A stretch of 55,593 nt of DNA from Lachnospiraceae bacterium (GTDB lineage: Bacteria > Bacillota > Clostridia > Lachnospirales > Lachnospiraceae): the NCBI GenBank assembly GCA_017476765.1, contig JAFUZE010000028.1, forward strand, positions 1 through 55,593. Reading direction: 5' to 3'. This document shows positions 49,680 through 55,593 of the stretch, one piece after another. The notes beneath the pieces were generated by a model, which was not told the origin of the DNA, searched no databases, and saw only the letters and a list, made by a program, of their open reading frames with translations. Within the stretch, counting starts at the first letter, position 1, and each line of letters opens with the position of its first letter. Both the position numbers and the translations under genes were made by a program.

Positions 49680-50636
49680 ATGTATCAATACAGTTTCACA
49701 CAGTGGCTGCTGTTTTTCTATATCTATTGCCTGTTCGGGTGGTGCTTTGAGAGCACCTACGTCTCGCTCAAGGAGAGAAGGCCGGTGAACCGGGGCTTTT
49801 TGACCGGTCCCTTTCTGCCGATTTACGGCTCCGGAGCGATCACGGTTTTGTTTACGACCCTGCCGTTTTCCGGCTCGCCGGTGCTCGTCTATCTCGTGGG
49901 AGCGTTTAGTGCGACGATTCTGGAATATGTGACAGGTGTGGTAATGGAAGCTCTGTTTAAGGTGCGCTACTGGGATTACAGCAAAAAGAAGTGTAACTTT
50001 CAGGGACATATCTGTCTGAGCTCGACGATCGCATGGGGCTTTCTGAGCGTCGGGATGGTGTACGGATTTCATAAGCCGGTCGAACGGTTCGTGTTTCTTA
50101 TACCGGATGCGGCTTTGACCTACATGACGTTTTTGATTACGCTTGTGCTCGCTGTGGACTGTGCCCTCAGCTTCCGCACTGCCTTTGAGCTGCGCGATGT
50201 TCTCATAAAGCTTGAGGAGGCAAAGGAAGAATTGAAACGTCTGCAGCGGCGGCTGGAAATCGTGGAGACCGTCCTTGCCGACGAGGGCAGCCGGAAGCTC
50301 GGACAGATGAAGGAGCAGGTCAGGGAGCAGCTGGAGCTCACGGAACAGATCAGCGGGCAAAAGCGGGAGCAGTTTATCGAGGAGCTGCAGCAGCTGCGTG
50401 AGAAGCAGGCTGTCATCAAGGACAAGCTCATGGGTCACCTGAGCGCGGACAAGCTCAGAATGCTGCGGCGTAACCCGTCGGCAATGTCAAAAAGGTATGC
50501 AGCCACGCTCAACGAGTATAAAAACCGCCTTCGCGACCTGAGTGCTTCGGAGTGGGCGGAAAAGCTGGGGGAGCTGACGCGTGAGGAATGGAAAGAGGTT
50601 AAGGAGGGACTGGAAGAGAGAAAAAAGAAGAAATAA
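49680..50636 (+). CDS. CmpB-type membrane protein with C-terminal coiled coil
   Basis: A 318-residue protein annotated in relatives as a putative ABC transporter permease (ABC_trans_CmpB family). The N-terminal ~165 residues carry four to five membrane helices with the family pattern FYIYCLFGWCFESTYVSL and RRPVNRGFLTGPFLPIYG. AFSATILEYVTGVVMEALF and RYWDYSKKKCNFQGHICL follow. After that comes a long charged coiled coil (about 190-318) in the cytoplasm. It begins six bases after the mfd stop, so it is probably co-transcribed. No ABC ATPase lies nearby, and the transport role is unproven. Confidence 0.82.
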   Translation: MYQYSFTQWLLFFYIYCLFGWCFESTYVSLKERRPVNRGFLTGPFLPIYGSGAITVLFTTLPFSGSPVLVYLVGAFSATILEYVTGVVMEALFKVRYWDYSKKKCNFQGHICLSSTIAWGFLSVGMVYGFHKPVERFVFLIPDAALTYMTFLITLVLAVDCALSFRTAFELRDVLIKLEEAKEELKRLQRRLEIVETVLADEGSRKLGQMKEQVREQLELTEQISGQKREQFIEELQQLREKQAVIKDKLMGHLSADKLRMLRRNPSAMSKRYAATLNEYKNRLRDLSASEWAEKLGELTREEWKEVKEGLEERKKKK

Positions 50637-50672
50637 CTGCCTGTGTAAATGCGTTTTCTCATCAAGTTCTGC

Positions 50673-50701
50673 TTGCTATTTGTTCGATTAAAAAATATAA
50701 T
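50673..50701 (+). promoter_or_regulatory. Promoter of apt
   Basis: TTGCTA (50673-50678) and TATAAT (50696-50701) with a 17-base spacer. Transcription would start near 50708, which makes an ATG at 50717 too close for a ribosome site and supports the later GTG start at 50759. Confidence 0.75.
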
Positions 50702-50758
50702 AGAATTTGTATCGGGATGGACAGCCGATCAGAATACAAAAGATTGGAGATGCAGTGT

Positions 50759-51283
50759 GTGAAAAAGATTGAAGAATATGTGCGCAGTATTAAGGATTTT
50801 CCGGAGCCGGGAATTATTTTCCGCGATGTCACAAGTGTTTTGCAGGATCCGGACGGACTGGCGCTTGCCATCGATTCGATGAAGGCCTTTTTGGAAGGGG
50901 TCGATTTTGACGTCGTTGTAGGCACGGAGTCGAGGGGCTTCATGTTCGGTGTGCCGATCGCCTATGCGCTTCACAAAGCCTTTGTGCCGGTACGCAAAAA
51001 GGGAAAGCTTCCGATGGAGACGATTTCGCAGGAGTATGAGCTTGAGTACGGCAGTGCTGTGGTCGAGATGCACAGGGACTCCATAAAGCCGGGACAGAAG
51101 GTCGTATTGGTAGACGATCTGATTGCGACAGGAGGAACGGTTGAGGCGAGCATCAAGATGATCGAGGAGCTTGGCGGTGAGGTCGTAAAGATTGTATTTC
51201 TGATGGAGCTTGCCGGATTAAAGGGAAGAGAAAGACTCAAAGGATATGATATTGACAGCGTCATTATTTATGAGGGTAAGTAG
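50759..51283 (+). CDS. apt: Adenine phosphoribosyltransferase
   Basis: Salvage enzyme converting adenine and PRPP to AMP. Starting at the GTG 50759 the product has 174 residues, the family norm, and begins with IEEYVRSIKDFPEPGIIFRD. It then shows VVVGTESRGFMFGVPIAYAL, FVPVRKKGKLP and the PRPP loop VVLVDDLIATGGTVEASI. The start is supported by ttggag nine to fourteen bases upstream and by the promoter position; ATGs at 50717 and 50750 are alternatives. It is followed by a purine permease gene, a natural partner. Confidence 0.94.
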   Translation: MKKIEEYVRSIKDFPEPGIIFRDVTSVLQDPDGLALAIDSMKAFLEGVDFDVVVGTESRGFMFGVPIAYALHKAFVPVRKKGKLPMETISQEYELEYGSAVVEMHRDSIKPGQKVVLVDDLIATGGTVEASIKMIEELGGEVVKIVFLMELAGLKGRERLKGYDIDSVIIYEGK

Positions 51284-51316
51284 AGACGCTGTTAAAATAA
51301 AAGAGAGGAGATAGTT

Positions 51317-52675
51317 ATGTTAGAAAAATTCTTTAAACTGAAGGAGAACAACACGAATGTCAAGACAGAAGTGCTGGGCGGTATTACGACGTTCATGACA
51401 ATGGCTTACATTCTCGCAGTGAATCCGACGATGTTATCCGCAGCCGGTATGGACAAGACCGCCGTTTTGATGGCGACCGCGCTTGCGTCATTCATCGGTA
51501 CGATCATTATGGCGCTGCTCGCCAATTATCCGTTTGCGCTTGCTCCCGGCATGGGACTGAACGCATACTTTGCATTTACCGTGTGCGGTGCAATGGGATA
51601 CAGCTGGCAGATCGCACTTGCCGCTGTTTTTGCGGAAGGTCTGATTTTCATTGTACTTTCTCTGACGAATGTGCGTGAAGCCATCTTTAATGCGATTCCG
51701 CTTACACTGAAAAAGGGTGTCGGCGCCGGCATTGGTTTGTTCATTGCATTTATCGGTCTGCAGGGTGCACACCTTGTTGTGGCAAATCCATCTACCCTCG
51801 TATCTTACGTTGATTTTACCGGTGAATTCCACACGAAGGGCATTTGCGCAATCTTAGCTTTGATCGGATTGTTTATTACAACAATCCTGTACATCAAAAA
51901 TGTGAAGGGTTCTATCTTAATCGGCATTATTGCTACTTGGATCTTAGGCATGATCTGCCAGGCTGCCGGAATTTACACGGTCGATGTCGAGGCAGGATTT
52001 TATTCTCTGTATCCGGCATGGGGAATGACAGATTTCTCTGCGATCGGTCAGACATTCGGACAAGTATTTAAGGCAGATTTCAGTGGTGTGAGCGTTGTGA
52101 ATTTCATCGTTGTCATGTTTGCGTTCCTGTTTGTCGATATGTTTGATACACTCGGAACGCTGATCGGTGTCGCTACAAAGGCAAATATGCTCGATAAGGA
52201 CGGCAAACTCCCTCGCATTAAGCAGGCGCTGCTGGCAGATGCGATTGCGACAAGCGCAGGCGCTGTTTTAGGAACCTCCACGACGACGACCTTTGTCGAG
52301 AGCTCATCCGGTGTAGGGGAAGGGGCAAGAACAGGTCTTGCATCTGTTGTGACGGGACTGCTGTTTCTCGTATCCATTATTTTATCCCCGATTTTCTGCG
52401 CAATTCCGGGATTTGCAACGGCTCCGGCACTCATTTTCGTAGGCTTTTTGATGATTACGGCTGTGGTCGATATTGATTTTACGGATTTGACGGAGGCGAT
52501 TCCGGCTTACCTCTGCTTACTGGCTATGCCGCTGATGTACAGCATCTCAGAGGGTATTGCAATCGGAGTCATCTCCTATGTCATTATCAATCTTGCATGC
52601 GGCAAGGCGAAGAAAATCACACCTCTGATGTATGTGCTTGCCGTGCTGTTCGTATGTAAGTACATTTTCCTGTAA
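51317..52675 (+). CDS. NCS2 family purine permease
   Basis: Guanine/hypoxanthine/adenine permease of the AzgA-like branch of the NCS2 family, importing purine bases with a cation. The 452 residues have about 12 to 14 helices. They begin with LGGITTFMTMAYILAVNPTM, and APGMGLNAYFAFTVCGAMGY, FVDMFDTLGTLIGVATKANM and GTSTTTTFVESSSGVGEGAR follow, all family signatures. The ribosome site agaggaga is clear. With apt upstream, imported adenine or hypoxanthine can be salvaged at once. I saw no purine riboswitch motif ahead of it. Confidence 0.94.
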   Translation: MLEKFFKLKENNTNVKTEVLGGITTFMTMAYILAVNPTMLSAAGMDKTAVLMATALASFIGTIIMALLANYPFALAPGMGLNAYFAFTVCGAMGYSWQIALAAVFAEGLIFIVLSLTNVREAIFNAIPLTLKKGVGAGIGLFIAFIGLQGAHLVVANPSTLVSYVDFTGEFHTKGICAILALIGLFITTILYIKNVKGSILIGIIATWILGMICQAAGIYTVDVEAGFYSLYPAWGMTDFSAIGQTFGQVFKADFSGVSVVNFIVVMFAFLFVDMFDTLGTLIGVATKANMLDKDGKLPRIKQALLADAIATSAGAVLGTSTTTTFVESSSGVGEGARTGLASVVTGLLFLVSIILSPIFCAIPGFATAPALIFVGFLMITAVVDIDFTDLTEAIPAYLCLLAMPLMYSISEGIAIGVISYVIINLACGKAKKITPLMYVLAVLFVCKYIFL

Positions 52676-53004
52676 GGGTTTTAGCCGGCACCATGTATGG
52701 TGCGGATGAAAGAGTATATTTTTGAGGATAAACGGGTCATGCCTTTCAAGGTGTGGCCCTTTCTTTTACGGCACACCGGGGAAGATGGCGGAATGAGGAT
52801 GCTGTGTGGTTACGGGCAAATACACATGGCTTACTGCGATTCAAACCGGAAACGAAATTGTGCTTCGTGTCCGAATCGGGTCTGCCGGTCGGAGAGTGGG
52901 CAGTAACGTTTGGTACAGGAACCATGCGGCTTAAGCGGATGATCGTGTCATAACCGCATGGCAGCGCTCATACAATGTAAAAAACGTATTTTGAGGGGAA
53001 TCCT
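52676..53004. other. Intergenic region without a convincing gene
   Basis: Between the purine permease and spoIIID there is a GCACCA/TGGTGC hairpin (about 52688-52703) with no T-run. Two short overlapping frames (52697-52906 and 52753-52953) also occur. Neither has a ribosome site or a recognisable product, and their residues shift between frames without a clear signal. No promoter of standard form was found; spoIIID is usually read by a sporulation sigma factor, which I did not model. Confidence 0.5.
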
Positions 53005-53259
53005 TTGAAAGATTATATTGAAGAGCGTGCCATCAATATTGCCACGTATATCATCGAAAATAATGCGACAGTCAGGCAGACGGCAAAGCAGTTCGGAGTC
53101 AGCAAGAGCACGGTACATAAAGATGTTACGGAAAGGCTGGAGACGGTAAACAAAGCACTGGCACAGGAGGCGAGAAAGGTACTTGATATCAACAAGTCCG
53201 AACGTCATATCAGAGGCGGACTTGCCACGAAAGAAAAATATCTGCATCAGCACATGTAA
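53005..53259 (+). CDS. spoIIID: Sporulation transcriptional regulator SpoIIID
   Basis: Mother-cell DNA-binding regulator of sporulation. The 84 residues show the family start KDYIEERAINIATYIIENNA and the helix-turn-helix TVRQTAKQFGVSKSTVHKDV. ERLETVNKALAQEARKVLDI and a basic tail with ERHIRGGLATKEKYL follow. The start is TTG at 53005 with gagggg six bases upstream; no ATG is available in frame. Its presence, with the CwlD- and SleB-type genes, indicates that the organism can probably sporulate. Confidence 0.95.
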   Translation: MKDYIEERAINIATYIIENNATVRQTAKQFGVSKSTVHKDVTERLETVNKALAQEARKVLDINKSERHIRGGLATKEKYLHQHM

Positions 53260-53349
53260 AAAGATGGCATGTATAAGTGCACGGTATATATAGAACAGGA
53301 TATATACAAAAGCATAGCATAGGATCGATATAAGCAGAAAAATGACAAG

Positions 53350-53391
53350 ACACTTCAGGGTGCCGGAAATCCGGTATCTTGGAGTGTTTTT
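53350..53391 (+). terminator. Terminator after spoIIID
   Basis: ACACT..GCCGG (53350-53366) pairs with CCGG..AGTGT (53371-53387) through an imperfect stem with internal loops, followed by TTTTTG. Confidence 0.65.
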
Positions 53392-53463
53392 GTGCGCGGG
53401 AATACAATCGTATGGTTCGGGCGGAGCAATGCTTTTAAAGGAACCGGATTAGATTCAAGGTGT

Positions 53464-53493
53464 TTGACAAGTATGGGGAGCTTCTTTTATAAT
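53464..53493 (+). promoter_or_regulatory. Promoter of guaA
   Basis: A perfect TTGACA (53464-53469) and a perfect TATAAT (53488-53493) with an 18-base spacer, about 50 bases before guaA. No room remains for a purine riboswitch in the short leader. Confidence 0.8.
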
Positions 53494-53544
53494 GAAAAAG
53501 CATAACGGAACAGAAAACAATTCAATTTATACAGGAGGATACCC

Positions 53545-55086
53545 ATGAGTCAGGAAATGGTAATCGTACTGGACTTTGGCGGACAGTACAACCAGCTTAT
53601 TGCCCGCAGAGTCAGAGAGTGCAATGTGTACTGTGAGGTTCACCCTTACAATATCGGGCTGGAAAAAATCAAGGAATTGAATCCGAAAGGAATTATTTTT
53701 ACAGGCGGACCAAACAGTGTTTACGGCGAAGATTCCCCTAAGATCGGGAAAGAAATATTTGAACTGGGCATTCCGGTTCTGGGTATCTGCTACGGTGCAC
53801 AGCTGATGATGTACACGCTTGGCGGGGAAGTGGCAACCGCACCGGTCAGAGAGTATGGTAAAACCGAGGTCACGGTTGATACGACCGGGAAGATGTTTCA
53901 TGATGTCAGCGAGCAGACGATCTGCTGGATGAGCCATACCGATTATATTGCGAAACCGGCGCCGGGCTTTGAAATTAAGGCGCATACTGATGTGTGTCCG
54001 GTGGCAGCAGCACAGAATGTAGAAAAAGGATTATACTGTGTTCAGTTCCATCCGGAGGTCAATCATACCGTGGAAGGAACGAAAATGCTGGCAAACTTTT
54101 TGTTCGAGGTCTGCGGCTGCGCCGGTGACTGGAAGATGGATTCCTTTGTGGAAACGACAATCAGACAGATCCGTGAAAAGGTCGGGGACGGAAAAGTGCT
54201 GTGTGCGCTTTCCGGCGGTGTGGATTCCTCTGTGGCAGCAGTGCTGCTTTCAAAGGCGGTCGGAAACCAGCTCACCTGTGTGTTTGTCGATCACGGTCTG
54301 CTTCGTAAAAACGAGGGGGATGAGGTCGAGGAGGTCTTTGGACCGGACGGCAACTACCAGCTCAATTTTATACGGGTCAATGCACAGGAACGGTTCTATG
54401 AAAAGCTGAAGGGTGTCGAGGAACCGGAAAGAAAACGTAAGATTATCGGAGAAGAATTTATCCGCGTCTTTGAGGAAGAAGCGAAGAAAATCGGTGCGGT
54501 GGACTTTTTGGTGCAGGGCACGATCTACCCGGATGTGATTGAGAGCGGGCTTGGTAAGAGCGCTGTCATCAAATCGCATCACAACGTCGGAGGTCTGCCG
54601 GACTGTGTAGATTTTAAGGAAATTATCGAGCCGCTGCGGCTACTCTTTAAAGATGAGGTAAGAAAGGCGGGACTGGAGCTCGGTATCCCGGAGCATCTGG
54701 TGTTCAGACAACCATTTCCGGGTCCGGGGCTTGGCATCCGCATCATCGGAGAAGTGACGGCGGAGAAGGTGCGTATCGTGCAGGATGCAGATGCGATCTA
54801 TCGAGAGGAAATTGCGAATGCCGGATGGGATAAAAAGATCGGTCAGTACTTTGCAGCCCTGACGAATATGCGTTCTGTCGGGGTTATGGGCGATGAACGT
54901 ACCTATGACTATGCCGTGGCGCTGCGCGCCGTGACGACCAGCGACTTTATGACCGCCGAGAGTGCCCAGCTTCCGTGGGAGATTCTCGGTAAGGTTGCGA
55001 CGAGGATCGTCAATGAGGTCAAAGGAGTTAATCGGGTGCTGTATGATTGTACCGGAAAGCCGCCGGCGACGATTGAGTTTGAATAA
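53545..55086 (+). CDS. guaA: GMP synthase (glutamine-hydrolysing)
   Basis: Amidates XMP to GMP. The 513 residues comprise a class I glutamine amidotransferase domain with the nucleophile in [18 protein letters not shown] and the His-Glu in QFHPEVNHT. An ATP pyrophosphatase domain follows with the P-loop [18 protein letters not shown] dimerization end ([20 protein letters not shown], then [17 protein letters not shown]) closes the protein. The ribosome site aggagg precedes the ATG. The gene is complete. The 3' end of guaA is a known insertion site for integrative elements, relevant here because the sequence composition changes after it. Confidence 0.98.
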   Translation: MSQEMVIVLDFGGQYNQLIARRVRECNVYCEVHPYNIGLEKIKELNPKGIIFTGGPNSVYGEDSPKIGKEIFELGIPVLGICYGAQLMMYTLGGEVATAPVREYGKTEVTVDTTGKMFHDVSEQTICWMSHTDYIAKPAPGFEIKAHTDVCPVAAAQNVEKGLYCVQFHPEVNHTVEGTKMLANFLFEVCGCAGDWKMDSFVETTIRQIREKVGDGKVLCALSGGVDSSVAAVLLSKAVGNQLTCVFVDHGLLRKNEGDEVEEVFGPDGNYQLNFIRVNAQERFYEKLKGVEEPERKRKIIGEEFIRVFEEEAKKIGAVDFLVQGTIYPDVIESGLGKSAVIKSHHNVGGLPDCVDFKEIIEPLRLLFKDEVRKAGLELGIPEHLVFRQPFPGPGLGIRIIGEVTAEKVRIVQDADAIYREEIANAGWDKKIGQYFAALTNMRSVGVMGDERTYDYAVALRAVTTSDFMTAESAQLPWEILGKVATRIVNEVKGVNRVLYDCTGKPPATIEFE

Positions 55087-55093
55087 CGGACAG

Positions 55094-55140
55094 AAATGCC
55101 GAAAACCTGTATTTATGCGGGTTCCCGGCATTTGTTTTGT
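55094..55140 (+). terminator. Terminator after guaA
   Basis: AAATGCC (55094-55100) and the following AAACC pair with GGGTT and GGCATTT (55127-55133) in an imperfect stem, followed by GTTTTGTT. Just beyond, GGCTCTA occurs twice (about 55146-55165). Confidence 0.7.
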
Positions 55141-55223
55141 TAAATGGCTCTACTTTGGCTCTATTTGTAAACGGAGGAAAGGAATATTTTATATATTGTA
55201 TTGTGATAGGAGAGAAAGGCTAT

Positions 55224-55593
55224 ATGAATAAAGATTTATTACAGGAAATTGGAAACGAATTAAAGGGTAAGACGAAAGCAACCATTTTAGAAGCACTGGT
55301 TAATTGTTTTGTTCAAAATCCAGTAGATTTTGGAAAGAATGTAGTAGAATTAATGCATCAAACTAAAAGCATTCCTGATATGATATTGTGGAATAATTTT
55401 TATTTGTTTTTGCAAGAAGGGAATTTCGATTATGACATATTAAGAAAGCTAGCAGTTAGATTAGAAGAAAGTGGAAATAAGCAAGAAAATGCTGCATGTA
55501 TAGTTTATACACTGAATAGGATAGATGACCCAAGGAAAGCTAAATTTATTTCGTGGTTAACATTGTCAGTAATAAATAGACAAATAGACTTTG
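55224..55593 (+). CDS. Unknown A+T-rich gene, partial at window end
   Basis: An open frame from the ATG at 55224 continues to the last base without a stop, at least 123 codons. It begins MNKDLLQEIGNELKGKTKAT and includes DMILWNNFYLFLQEGNFDY and NAACIVYTLNRIDDPRKAKF. It appears soluble and helical. The ribosome site aggagaga lies upstream. Codon use strongly favours A and T at third positions, unlike every other gene in the window, which suggests recent transfer. I do not recognise the family. Confidence 0.7.
   Translation, partial: MNKDLLQEIGNELKGKTKATILEALVNCFVQNPVDFGKNVVELMHQTKSIPDMILWNNFYLFLQEGNFDYDILRKLAVRLEESGNKQENAACIVYTLNRIDDPRKAKFISWLTLSVINRQIDF

Noticed and set aside
52697-52953. 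Two short overlapping frames after the purine permease as a frameshifted gene
   Set aside because: Neither has a ribosome site or recognisable sequence, and no single join gives a convincing protein.

Overview
The window is a gene-dense chromosomal segment of an anaerobic, spore-forming Gram-positive bacterium, most likely a Lachnospiraceae member (Clostridia). The evidence is the S6-SSB-S18 and GdpP-L9-DnaB gene order, the sporulation genes (spoIIID, spoVG, a CwlD-type amidase, a SleB-type hydrolase), the GlgC/GlgD pair, MecA, pyruvate formate-lyase, and a full F-type ATP synthase whose c subunit carries a sodium-binding signature. Codon use is moderately G+C-rich throughout, except in the last ~400 bases, which are distinctly A+T-rich. 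I saw no tRNA, rRNA, CRISPR array or insertion sequence.

Layout. 1-6200: DUF951 gene, rpsF-ssb-rpsR, convergent maf, then gdpP-rplI-dnaB. 6250-10400 (minus strand): ferredoxin, pflA, and a pyruvate formate-lyase split over separate genes: a 679-residue catalytic core, a 67-residue protein resembling the linker of the radical domain, and an 82-residue glycyl-radical subunit. 10700-11740: DUF1858 protein and mecA. 11830-12868: about 1 kb without a convincing large gene, holding a near-consensus promoter, a string of perfect hairpins and a compact multi-stem domain that looks like an unrecognised structured RNA. 12869-19690: GH18/SH3 cell-wall protein, cwlD, Sua5-type tRNA threonylcarbamoylation enzyme, rpiB, upp, dCMP deaminase, and a coiled-coil SleB-type hydrolase. 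19780-27560: DUF402 gene (minus), then atpZ/I-I-B-E-F-H-A-G-D-C with its own promoter and terminator. 27600-34300: a decayed ORF, a small unknown gene, a METTL25-like methyltransferase, a 38-bp tandem repeat, a large exported protein with a degenerate C39-like end, an M29 aminopeptidase, and queT with a structured leader. 34530-42000: mscL with a zinc ribbon, an EAL phosphodiesterase, and on the minus strand prs, dnaC-like and dnaD-like genes and murC. 42250-53260: glgC-glgD, spoVG, pth-mfd, a membrane protein, apt, a purine permease and spoIIID. 53460-55593: guaA, then the start of an A+T-rich gene that runs off the window.

Functional themes are DNA replication and repair (SSB, DnaB, DnaD/DnaC-like, Mfd), nucleotide supply (Prs, Upp, Apt, GuaA, dCMP deaminase, NCS2 permease), energy (split PFL, F-ATPase), cyclic dinucleotide turnover (GdpP for c-di-AMP, EAL protein for c-di-GMP), cell wall and spore functions, and glycogen synthesis. 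The observations most worth following are the split PFL with its linker-like third protein and the structured RNA region upstream of the GH18 gene. All calls are from reading the sequence; no database search was run.
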